This document shows, piece by piece, positions 51,147 through 58,493 of a DNA stretch of 64,000 bases. The translations under genes were made by a program, and so were the position numbers. Location of the stretch: assembly GCA_036000865.1 (NCBI GenBank), contig DASYUV010000136.1:52351-116350 (forward strand). Reading direction: 5' to 3'. This stretch comes from DP-20 sp036000865 (GTDB lineage: Bacteria; Desulfobacterota; Binatia; UBA9968). The notes beneath the pieces are model-generated. The model was not told the origin of the DNA. It did not search any database and saw nothing but the letters and a program-made list of their open reading frames with translations. Numbering within the stretch: the first letter of the stretch is position 1; the number at the start of each line of letters is the position of its first letter.

Positions 51147-51721
51147 ATCGCTTTCCTCCCCGCGTAGAAATACGTGGCGAGCAACGACTTGAGCGCTTGC
51201 CGCGCGCGATGAAGGCGGGATTTTACGGTTCCGACGGGAATTTCCAACAGCCGAGCCACTTCGTCGTACGGCACATCTTGAAGGTCTCGTAGCAAGATAA
51301 CCGCGGCATCCTCCGGGGCCAGTTTATTCAAGGCTAATTGCACTCGTTCCTGCATCTCCTTTTTCTCTAGTGTTTCCGCGGGTCCGGGTTGCGAATCACG
51401 GATAAGCTCCATGTCCTCGATCGGCGCGGTGCGATGCTGCCGCGAGTTATTGCTGCGACGCCGGGTGGTGGCGTGGTTAAGCGCAATGCGGTATAGCCAA
51501 GTTGAAAAATTGGCATCGCCGCGAAACTGGCCGATGGCGCGATACGCCGATAAGAACACTTCTTGGGAAACCTCAATAGCGTCATCGTAATCGCCTAGCA
51601 TGCGGTACACGAGATTGAAAATGGTCTTTTCGTGACGACGCACGAGGACTTCGAAGGCATCCGCTTCGCCGTGCTGTATCCGCCGGACGCAGTCAGCGTC
51701 GCTGATCGAGTCAGACACCAT
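51143..51721 (-). CDS. ECF-subfamily RNA polymerase sigma factor
   Basis: A 192-residue sigma-70 family protein of the RpoE/ECF type. Region 2 is EVLVRRHEKTIFNLVYRMLG to FSTWLYRIALN, and region 4 is the helix-turn-helix DEVARLLEIPVGTVKSRLHR. I placed the start at 51721, since residues from a further upstream frame (to 51835) overlap the radical-SAM gene's 3' end. The ribosome binding site is weak. It overlaps the anti-sigma gene by 4 bases. It lies 70 bases after a B12-radical-SAM gene on the same strand. Target genes unknown. Confidence 0.92.
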   Translation of the reverse strand: MVSDSISDADCVRRIQHGEADAFEVLVRRHEKTIFNLVYRMLGDYDDAIEVSQEVFLSAYRAIGQFRGDANFSTWLYRIALNHATTRRRSNNSRQHRTAPIEDMELIRDSQPGPAETLEKKEMQERVQLALNKLAPEDAAVILLRDLQDVPYDEVARLLEIPVGTVKSRLHRARQALKSLLATYFYAGRKAI

Positions 51722-51791
51722 CGATTCAGAAGTATTAGACGGCTCTCTCAACAAAAGGTTCCCCGATAGGTTCCACCGCTGGGGGCTCCCG

Positions 51792-53138
51792 CTATTGGCG
51801 TATATACGCGTCACCCATCTGTAGGCGCAAGCCAATCTTGCCGTGGGATGCGTCCAGCCGTCGATTCAAGTGGCCGGCCAGGTTCTTTAATCGGTTGGTC
51901 TCGCTGTCGCCGAGCAAACGGATGACGAAGGCGGTCTTATTGTGCCAAAGCGGCTCCTCCAAGTCGACCCAGCCGCGGCAAGATTCGCCATCGGGCGTTC
52001 CCGGAATAGGGGAAAACTCCGAAACCATGACTTTGATACCGAGGCTGCTCGCGAAATGCATGGACTCCTCCACGGATTGTTCGTCACCGCGAGGATGCCC
52101 GACGATCAAGTACGCATGGAGGCGGCTCGGATCGACACCGGCTGCAAGCAAATGGTCCACTGCCCTCGCCAGCTCGTCAGAATAAACCTTGCCCCCGGTC
52201 TTCTTTTGCCACGCGTAGGCGCTGCTTTCAAATCCAAGATAGAGATTCTTAAAACCAGTGTCGATCATTAGCTGGGCCAGCTCGCGGCTGATAAAGCGAG
52301 CGTTCAGAGCGTTGGGCGTGTGAAAATTGACGGGGAGATTCCGCTTAAGTACTTCTTTTAGAAATGGCTTGAGAATCTGCTCGGATTGGTAAAGTAAGGC
52401 GTCGTCGTAAAACGCTACGTCCGTCGCGCCGCAGCGAAGCAGGAGCTCCAACTCAGCCAACGAACGATCGATAGAACGTGGGTGAAATTTCGGGTAGATC
52501 TGAGGGACGGAGCAATAGGTGCAGCGAAACGGACAACCATCCGCTAGTTTCAATACTCCGGTCTTCGGGTAACGGTAGAGATCCCAGAGCGGCAGCTGAT
52601 CATCGTCCGGTGGGAGTTCGACAAACTGCCAAAGGGGACTCATATCGAGTCCTTCAACGACCAGATCAGCGCCGAGAGAACGGGCGTGCGATGGGCAAAT
52701 CGTCGCGTAGACTCCGCCGAGTATGATCTTAGTTTGCGGTGATAGGGTTCGCAGATCGCCGATGACTTCTTTTACGCCGGGATACCAGTACGTCATGCTG
52801 GTTTGGATGAGGGCGAAGTCGAACGGCTCGTTAGTGCCGAGAAAATTTTGAAATTCCTGGCGCGGCATGCCGAAGCGGCGAAATTGCCGGCGAATTTCGC
52901 CGAAGATCTGCGGCTTTTCAGCCCGCTGGGAATAAAACTCGCCGCGCCCCCACGGATCGGTGCGATAGCGACCCGGCGGCACGCGAGGATCGAGCCGGTC
53001 CAGATAATCGAAAAGACAAAAGTCAGCCTGCGCGCGCAAGAATCCTGCGACCCTGAGCAGGCCGTAGGGCTTCAACCAAAAATCGTAGGCGGAAAAATCA
53101 TAGATCGGCGGGTTGACAAGAAGAATACGCGGTTTCAT
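51792..53138 (-). CDS. B12-binding-domain radical SAM protein
   Basis: A 448-residue enzyme. The N-terminal part (residues 1-170; ILLVNPPIYDF opening and IILGGVYATICPSHARSLGAD) is a cobalamin-binding Rossmann-like domain. The radical SAM core follows with the CxxxCxxC cluster motif C202, C206, C209 (GCPFRCTYCS). Such enzymes do methylations, ring contractions or methylthiolations on unactivated carbons; here the product is unknown. Same strand and 70 bases upstream of the ECF sigma/anti-sigma pair, so the three could be one transcript. Confidence 0.92.
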   Translation of the reverse strand: MKPRILLVNPPIYDFSAYDFWLKPYGLLRVAGFLRAQADFCLFDYLDRLDPRVPPGRYRTDPWGRGEFYSQRAEKPQIFGEIRRQFRRFGMPRQEFQNFLGTNEPFDFALIQTSMTYWYPGVKEVIGDLRTLSPQTKIILGGVYATICPSHARSLGADLVVEGLDMSPLWQFVELPPDDDQLPLWDLYRYPKTGVLKLADGCPFRCTYCSVPQIYPKFHPRSIDRSLAELELLLRCGATDVAFYDDALLYQSEQILKPFLKEVLKRNLPVNFHTPNALNARFISRELAQLMIDTGFKNLYLGFESSAYAWQKKTGGKVYSDELARAVDHLLAAGVDPSRLHAYLIVGHPRGDEQSVEESMHFASSLGIKVMVSEFSPIPGTPDGESCRGWVDLEEPLWHNKTAFVIRLLGDSETNRLKNLAGHLNRRLDASHGKIGLRLQMGDAYIRQ

Positions 53139-53159
53139 TCGTTTTCGGCGCGTGCAGAT

Positions 53160-54092
53160 CTAAACGGCTTCGCTCCACAAATGGCTGAACTGCGTCGCTA
53201 CTACGTCTTCGTAAGACACCGAACCGGAGAGCAGCCCGATATCCCGGGCAAAGCGATTCATACTCGCAACTTTTTCCCGTGGAATCGTCGGATCGTAGTA
53301 GGGCAGATCGCGGCGGACCAGTTCGGCGATGAGCTCCGCTTCGGACGGCGGAAAGCGTTTCTTGCCGACTGCGGTGGCGCGGCTGACGTCGTCGCGCAGC
53401 GCCCTATGCGCTCTCATCAGCGCGCGGATTGCGGCGATAGCCGACTGCGGGTCGTCGTTGATGCGTTTTTCAGTTGCCACCAAGGCTGAGAAAGTGTAGT
53501 GGCGCGCAGCGGTTGGACCGTCGCCGCGGCGCACATCGAGAACCATGGTGCCGACACCTCGGCGCACTGCAACTTCGCAACCCATGCCATTCGCCCAAAA
53601 GCCGTCGAGCTTACCGTCTTCGAGCGCTTTCGCCGCAGATAGTCCGAAAGAAACGTTTGGTCCGGCCGCGCCCGGGATCGGCATAATTTGCACGCCATTC
53701 CTTTCCGGATCGATGCCGGCTTCGACGAGCATTCTATGCAAGCTGAGGTTGACGCCGGGAGCCGCGCCGATGCGGAGCCCTCTGACGATGCTCAAATCAC
53801 CGCGCTGGGGTTTTAAATCACTGCGAATCACCAGAAACCAATAGGTGTGTTGCCCGACCGTGGCGAGAAGCTTCGCGCCTTTCCATTGCGGAAACGCGAG
53901 CAGCGTGGCGTGCGCAGAGCCGACCACGAAGTCGAGTTGACCATCACGCAACGCCTCGAAAGTTTTGGGTATGGGAAATAAAAGGTCGATGCGCGCGTCA
54001 TATCCTTGGGATTTGAAAAAGCCCAGCTCTACCGCGGCGATGGCGGGAAAATAAGAATTCGATACTAGATCGGGGACGGCGATGCGTAGCAT
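53160..54092 (-). CDS. NMT1/TauA-like substrate-binding protein without a signal peptide
   Basis: A 310-residue protein. GGAG precedes the ATG at 54092, so the start is firm, and the N-terminus MLRIAVPDLVSNSYFPAIAA leads straight into the first domain with no signal peptide. Landmarks: AIAAVELGFFKSQGYDARID, FEALRDGQLDFVVGSAHATL, and VRGLRIGAAPGVNLSLHRML. As with the gene at 6532, it is expected to be cytoplasmic. It starts a possible transcript with the radical-SAM gene (21-base gap). Function open: enzyme of the DHP-decarboxylase/THI5-like fold, or a binding protein with an unusual export route. Confidence 0.86.
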   Translation of the reverse strand: MLRIAVPDLVSNSYFPAIAAVELGFFKSQGYDARIDLLFPIPKTFEALRDGQLDFVVGSAHATLLAFPQWKGAKLLATVGQHTYWFLVIRSDLKPQRGDLSIVRGLRIGAAPGVNLSLHRMLVEAGIDPERNGVQIMPIPGAAGPNVSFGLSAAKALEDGKLDGFWANGMGCEVAVRRGVGTMVLDVRRGDGPTAARHYTFSALVATEKRINDDPQSAIAAIRALMRAHRALRDDVSRATAVGKKRFPPSEAELIAELVRRDLPYYDPTIPREKVASMNRFARDIGLLSGSVSYEDVVATQFSHLWSEAV

Positions 54093-54125
54093 AATTTCTC
54101 CTGGACGACAGCTCTAAGTATTTTT

Positions 54126-54180
54126 AAACGGCTTGAACGATTGGATCTGCTGGAACGACTTGAACTGTTCCAATCGTTTA
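54126..54180. repeat. GTTCCAATCGTT-type degenerate repeat
   Basis: AAACGGCTTGAACGATTGGA, then TCTGCTGGAACGACTTGAAC, then TGTTCCAATCGTTTA: alternating TTGAAC/TGGAAC/GTTCC units, including an inverted pair (CGATTGGA versus TCCAATCG). Same family as strings at 1925, 41018 and 63161. Confidence 0.5.
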
Positions 54181-54183
54181 CGC

Positions 54184-54828
54184 TCACAGCGGAATCTGCC
54201 GCTTGTCCATCGCTTCGCGCCATTTCTCGTCGGCGTCTTTACCGAAGACTAGCGATTTGTCACCAGGAATGACGAACCAAGAATCTGCCTTTAACTCCAT
54301 CTCCAATTGTCCGGGCGCCCAGCCTGTGTAGCCGAGCATCACGAGCGACTGCCTTGGTCCTTTGCCTCGCGCCATCGCTTCTATCATCTTGACGTCCGCC
54401 GTCATAGCTATTCCGTTTGCCACCTTCATCGAGCTTTCGATGATGATGTCATCGCTGTGAAGCACGAAACCCTGTTGCATGCTGACCGGGCCGCCATAAT
54501 GGATGACAACTTCGCCCTTAGCGTCGCTGATCTCCGTCCCAAAACCCTTGAGAAGGTCTTCAAAAGGGCCTTTCGCCATTGGACGATTGATGACCAGCCC
54601 AAAGGCGCCGTCCGCATCATGTTTCACCATATAAATGACGGTTTCGGCGAACCTCGAATCTTTCATTTCCGGTGTAGCGACGAGCAACTGACCGGTGATG
54701 AAACGATCCTGATCGGCGGCAGCCGTAATGTCGATTCCAGCGCAGGCGACAGCTACGATCATCAACCCGTACAGCACAACTGGCTGCCGCAGTCTTGTGC
54801 ACGTCCTGATTAAACGATCGCGTTTCAT
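54184..54828 (-). CDS. YqgE/AlgH (UPF0301) family protein with an N-terminal signal
   Basis: A 214-residue member of the UPF0301/DUF179 family. Family landmarks: ITGQLLVATPEMKDSRFAET, VIYMVKHDADGAFGLVINRP, and VMLGYTGWAPGQLEMELKAD. Normally these are cytoplasmic proteins of about 185 residues that begin right at the LLxAxP segment; here about 40 residues precede it, containing a basic stretch and hydrophobic core (VVLYGLMIVAVACAGIDITA), so it should be exported or membrane-anchored. Function of the family is unknown. Followed closely by no gene on the same strand; the PPOX gene is 18 bases upstream. Confidence 0.9.
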   Translation of the reverse strand: MKRDRLIRTCTRLRQPVVLYGLMIVAVACAGIDITAAADQDRFITGQLLVATPEMKDSRFAETVIYMVKHDADGAFGLVINRPMAKGPFEDLLKGFGTEISDAKGEVVIHYGGPVSMQQGFVLHSDDIIIESSMKVANGIAMTADVKMIEAMARGKGPRQSLVMLGYTGWAPGQLEMELKADSWFVIPGDKSLVFGKDADEKWREAMDKRQIPL

Positions 54829-54846
54829 GTGCTGGCAATAATCGTT

Positions 54847-55278
54847 CTAGCCGCGCACCTTCGGACCGACGTTTTCAATCGTGATGCAAATGATCACACG
54901 TTTTTCGCGCACCATTCTTTCGTGGAACTCGGGCCAGCTTTTGTGCTCGCCATAGGTTTGGCGCTGCAGATGGACGAGCGTGTCCAGGGCGCGCGGCAGA
55001 GAAATGATCTCGGCGCTGCCGTTGACTTGTACCCATCCTTCGCCGTGAAAGCTGTCGGTGAAGGCGCATACCGACGCCCGCGGATCGCGGCGCAAGTTAT
55101 TCACTTTGTAAGCGGTTTCCCGACTGCTGATGATCGCATGCCCTCGGCTATCCAACCCAACTGTGATCGGCGACATTTGTAGTTGGCCATCTTTACGCCG
55201 AGTCGCTAAGACGCCCCAGTGGTTGTTCTTGAGGAACTCTGCCGCTCTATCGATCTCCATCGGCACAAATTCCGCCAT
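54847..55278 (-). CDS. pyridoxamine-5'-phosphate-oxidase-like (PPOX class) flavin/F420 protein
   Basis: A 143-residue split-barrel flavin-binding protein. It has NHWGVLATRRKDGQLQMSPI, typical of PPOX-class F420- or FMN-dependent proteins, and VNNLRRDPRASVCAF, which forms the cofactor phosphate pocket. GAGGT precedes the ATG. Likely a small oxidoreductase or a haem- or F420-binding protein; substrate unknown. It begins a two-gene unit with the exported YqgE gene (18-base gap). Confidence 0.9.
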   Translation of the reverse strand: MAEFVPMEIDRAAEFLKNNHWGVLATRRKDGQLQMSPITVGLDSRGHAIISSRETAYKVNNLRRDPRASVCAFTDSFHGEGWVQVNGSAEIISLPRALDTLVHLQRQTYGEHKSWPEFHERMVREKRVIICITIENVGPKVRG

Positions 55279-55404
55279 TGTTTGCTTACCTCAACCGTGA
55301 GATTGGATTTCCCAAATCGAACTGATGGTTGCTAAACTAAATACGCACTGAGAAGATTGCAAGAGCCTTTCACGCAGGTAATTCCTGCCGTTTCAGATGT
55401 CACC

Positions 55405-55433
55405 TTGACCGGTCAGATCGGTTGCCCTATAAC
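55405..55433 (+). promoter_or_regulatory. sigma70-like promoter for the LON-N gene
   Basis: TTGACC (55405-55410), a 17-base spacer and TATAAC (55428-55433). The ATG at 55457 lies about 17 bases after the predicted transcript start. Confidence 0.65.
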
Positions 55434-55456
55434 GAATCCATGACAAGGAAATCATC

Positions 55457-56146
55457 ATGGCGATGACTGTTCCACAGGTGGCACTGCCGGAGATCCTGGC
55501 GGTATTTCCATTGACTGGCGTAATGCTTTTACCGGGCACGGTGCTGCCGCTGCATATCTTTGAGCCGCGTTATCGTGCGATGGTTGAGGACGCGCTGGAC
55601 GCGAATAAAATTTTCGGCATGATCCAGCCGTACGTGCCGCAAGACGATAATCGTGGTCCTGGATCCGGCGGCGAAAATCTCGCTCCGGATTTATACAAGG
55701 TGGGCTGTGCCGGTTACATTGACAAGTGGGAAAAGCTTCCGGATGGCCGTTTTTTTGTTGAGTTGAAAGGCGTTAACCGGTTCCGTCTGACGGAAGAGCT
55801 TGGACTCCTTCGTGGTTACCGGCGCGTTAGAGCGGAATATCGCGAGTTTGCGGATACAACGTTGGAACAAGGCTGGAACTGCGACCGGCACGCGCTTCTC
55901 GAAGCGCTGGCGACTTACGGCAAAGCCCACGGCATGCAGGTGAAAACCGAGCAGGCCGAAAAGTTTTCCGACCTTGAATTAATCAATCTGCTGGGAGTCT
56001 CATTGCCATTCCATCCGGCGGAAAAGCAAGCACTGCTGGAAGCGCCGAAGCTCGAAGATCGGCAAGAAATGCTGATCAATTTGCTCCGCCTCGGCGCCGG
56101 ACCGATCGACTCAGACGATGAGATCTCGGCGCGCAAGCTTAATTGA
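55457..56146 (+). CDS. stand-alone LON N-terminal (substrate-binding) domain protein
   Basis: A 229-residue protein that corresponds to the N-terminal substrate-recognition domain of Lon, without ATPase or protease domains. The opening FPLTGVMLLPGTVLPLHIFE and PRYRAMVEDAL are the family signature; the second half (about residues 120-215) is the helical lobe. AGGA precedes the ATG. Such proteins are common and may act as chaperone-like or adaptor factors; function not established. It stands alone with its own promoter. Confidence 0.93.
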   Translation: MAMTVPQVALPEILAVFPLTGVMLLPGTVLPLHIFEPRYRAMVEDALDANKIFGMIQPYVPQDDNRGPGSGGENLAPDLYKVGCAGYIDKWEKLPDGRFFVELKGVNRFRLTEELGLLRGYRRVRAEYREFADTTLEQGWNCDRHALLEALATYGKAHGMQVKTEQAEKFSDLELINLLGVSLPFHPAEKQALLEAPKLEDRQEMLINLLRLGAGPIDSDDEISARKLN

Positions 56147-56645
56147 TCGGCGATCGATCGCAGCTCGAGATTTGCTCCAAAAAAATCAGGACGAATTAAA
56201 GCTGGTTGTGTTTGTCAGAGGGAGGAGTCACAGCCAGGAGCTCTTAAGACTTGACCATGATTGCGACCCGACCATGTGGATCGTTGCGTAGTCGTGCGCT
56301 TTCCGCGATCGACTGCGTGTGTGGCTTAGGCACAGCATTACGTCCATTGGCGGTCGAGGCTAACGACGCTTGCCAAGAGTCGGTAGGCCACCCGATACTG
56401 CCCACACACTACCTTTCGGCCTTCGTTTCGCCCGAAGAGCGCGCCGTTCATCGGCCGGAAGTGTCCTGCATGTGGCGCACATACGCTCATGCGGCCACAT
56501 CTTTTTCATCTGGCCGCAAGCACGGCAACGTCGCCCTCGCTTTTTGATCGTTGAGTGTATGTTAGTCCCTCCTGTCTAACGTTTGAGAGACCTGCAACAC
56601 TCCGGTTGAAGCGCGCCCACTTTTGCGAGCGCCGGAATCAACCGG
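56147..56645. other. 499-base intergenic region, no convincing gene
   Basis: Several short plus-strand frames exist here but lack ribosome binding sites. One frame near 56440-56545 contains RKCPACGAHTLMRPHLF, a zinc-ribbon-like look, but it is closed upstream by a stop and has no start codon, so at most it is a gene remnant. GTCTAAC at 56573 resembles an integron core site but has no partner. Confidence 0.35.
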
Positions 56646-57230
56646 CTAGAGCTTCTCCTCGGGTGACACAAGAGCGTCTAACTCACGATCAGGGCTCGGA
56701 AGCTCAATTTCAGTACGGACGTCGTCAAGCAGGATCACCGGAGCCGATGATTCATTACCTAAATCATGCGACAGGCTGTTTTGAAAAGAGACGATTTCAA
56801 CCCGTAGACCCATGTTTTTCACGCTCCTTACGGTTTCCAGATAGTCTTTGTCCCCCGAAACGAGAACAGCGGTTTCAAAAGCGCGATTAATCGCGTGGTT
56901 CAGCATCTTTGTTGCAATAGCAACATCGACACCTTTCTCGCTATAGGTTCGCCATGACGACCCGCAGCCTTTGCAGCGCATGGTCTTAGAGCCTAGCGGG
57001 AAAATTGTGGTTTCCCAGTGGAGTCGTTCTTTCAGCATCCTATAGAAATTTGTTTGTTTGTATCGCGGTGGATCGTTAACTGCGGCGAAGAAATAGACCT
57101 GCCAAATGTCCCCATCTTTGGCAAGACGTGCGTGAAGTTTTGCAGCATCGATCCGCCACCCAGCGTCAAGCTGTCCATGAAAAATGTTTGAGTTGTCAAC
57201 GTAAACAATAGTTTTTCCACGTCCTGGCAT
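56646..57230 (-). CDS. NYN-domain (PIN-like) putative RNase
   Basis: A 194-residue protein of the LabA/DUF88 NYN family, metal-dependent RNase-like. Acidic active-site residues are visible: Asp in IVYVDNSNIFHG (near 12), Asp in KGVDVAIATKML (near 101), and Asp in LVSGDKDYLETV (near 125-127). Between them is a Cys-x2-Cys pair (MRCKGCGSSW), perhaps half of a zinc site. GGAG precedes the ATG. It may process RNA or act in a defence or toxin context; it lies next to a broken GIY-YIG nuclease gene, 83 bases away on the same strand. Confidence 0.9.
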   Translation of the reverse strand: MPGRGKTIVYVDNSNIFHGQLDAGWRIDAAKLHARLAKDGDIWQVYFFAAVNDPPRYKQTNFYRMLKERLHWETTIFPLGSKTMRCKGCGSSWRTYSEKGVDVAIATKMLNHAINRAFETAVLVSGDKDYLETVRSVKNMGLRVEIVSFQNSLSHDLGNESSAPVILLDDVRTEIELPSPDRELDALVSPEEKL

Positions 57231-57312
57231 ATTATCTCCTCACAGCCATAACGTTCAGTTAACCGGGATTAACAAGCACAGCGTTTCGCCTTCGTTCGAA
57301 CCATTTATTAGC

Positions 57313-58072
57313 CTACAATTTACTTTCTAATTCTTTGAGTAGTTCCGTCTTCTTCAATTTCTTGAATTGCGGATCTTCAACTTGAAGATATTCGACTGCC
57401 CTGAAATCCTCGCCGCGTTTACGATTCTGTGGTGGCTCCAATCCTTCGATTAAAAGGGCTTCCATGGTGACAATCAATAGTTTAACAGAAAATTTGGGGT
57501 TGGCAGTCAAGTCTAAAGACCCATCAGTTTTAACTGGATAGATCCCAAACCAAGAAAAACGATCCCATCGTCCGTTCAAACGTATGTTGAGATAAACGCA
57601 CACCAAGGGCTTGATCGATAGCTTGTCCAACATATACGACACTTCGTCCATCATGCAAAAGGTAAACGCCTTTCTGGCTTGCCATGTTGACCGAGTCAGA
57701 TCCTGGCTGTTGCTGTCCGAGAATTTTGGGGGTACGCACCCAGTGAACACTATCGCGACGCCAATACATCCCGAAGGCGTTAATAAAACCTGCCTCCTCC
57801 AACTCTTCCTCCGGAGATGTTTGAAAAGTAGAACTTTGGTTGTTGGGTGCTAAAGCGTAATAGCCACGAGCTACCCGAACAAAGGGTGATTTTGGTCCGT
57901 CTTCCTTAAGAGATACTGAAATGACGGCTACAACAGAATTTGCGGGCGTTGCACCTAGATCGTATTTAGGATTTGCCTTTGCAACCCGGTCGGCAATTTC
58001 AGCGTAATGCAAAGACTCAGAAGAATCCCGAAGGACTTTTATGATTGCTTCTTTCCAATTGACGGTCGTCAT
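57313..58072 (-). pseudogene. HARE-HTH plus GIY-YIG nuclease gene, split by a frameshift
   Basis: Two overlapping reverse-strand frames add up to one protein. The first (58072 down to 57530) begins TTVNWKEAIIKVLRDSSESL, a HARE-HTH/HB1-ASXL-like winged helix, then holds the first half of a GIY-YIG domain (KGVYLLHDGRSVVYVGQAID). The second frame (down to 57313) supplies the rest (RLNGRWDRFSWFG onward, with a Glu-containing MEALLIEGLEPP catalytic helix). The reading frame changes near 57604, right after the LSQHT segment. Either a recent loss-of-function mutation, a programmed shift, or an assembly error. Such proteins are linked to restriction or DNA repair (family knowledge). Confidence 0.8.
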
Positions 58073-58235
58073 AAACTCGTAAAGGCCAACTACTAGATCT
58101 TCTGCCGGGGTTCCGGCACTGTATCAGGATTGCGTTTTCCTTTCGATAAACAAAGAATTCGCAGTAATGTTCCCCATTTGCGAGGAACCTGTCAAGGTTA
58201 TTTATTTCCACAAGCATTTCCAATCCGACAGGCGT

Positions 58236-58373
58236 TCAAATGGTAGACGGTGGGAGCGACGGCCGAAGCGACAGGGACGAATGGCAATTCACCGAGTGGT
58301 CTGAGGAAAATTTTGCCTCGCCCGTGATTTTGGCGTATGCGTCCACGCGAGGTACTCTGGACGACCGATGACC
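58236..58373 (-). pseudogene. remnant of a xanthine-dehydrogenase/aldehyde-oxidase large-subunit gene
   Basis: Reverse-strand translation of 58299-58373 (RVDAYAKITGEAKFSSD) matches the N-terminus of the intact molybdoenzyme next door (RVDAHAKIAGAAEFSAD). Translation of 58243-58299 in another frame (PLGELPFVPVASAV, then VY) matches its C-terminus (ALGEPPLVPVAAAI, then VY). The roughly 690 residues between are gone and the frames disagree at the junction, so it is a collapsed pseudogene. Confidence 0.75.
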
Positions 58374-58374
58374 G

Positions 58375-58480
58375 CGCAGATTTACACCAGTGATCTCGGT
58401 CGCGCGCTTCAAACCGTCCAAGCCATATCAAGTCTGATGGGTCATGAGACCATCACCGACGCGCGAGCGCCATTTCGGCA
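58375..58480 (+). pseudogene. remnant of a histidine-phosphatase (phosphoglycerate-mutase-like) gene
   Basis: The stretch translates as QIYTSDLGRALQTVQAISSL then MGHETITDAR, matching ALYSSDLGRAVQTAEEVASV then TGHEIITDPR of the intact gene at 60984. By hand, 58381-58480 aligns without gaps to 61141-61240 with about 70 of 100 bases identical. The start and end of the gene are missing. Confidence 0.75.
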
Positions 58481-58493
58481 ATCTCCCAGAGCC

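Noticed and set aside
56251..56547. Possible small genes before the NYN gene
   Set aside because: Overlapping short frames with no ribosome binding site; a zinc-ribbon-like stretch exists only in a frame without a start codon.
56560..56690. Integron-like attC core sites (GTCTAAC at 56573 and 56673)
   Set aside because: The second lies inside the NYN gene and neither has a matching GTTRRRY partner at a suitable distance; there is no integrase.
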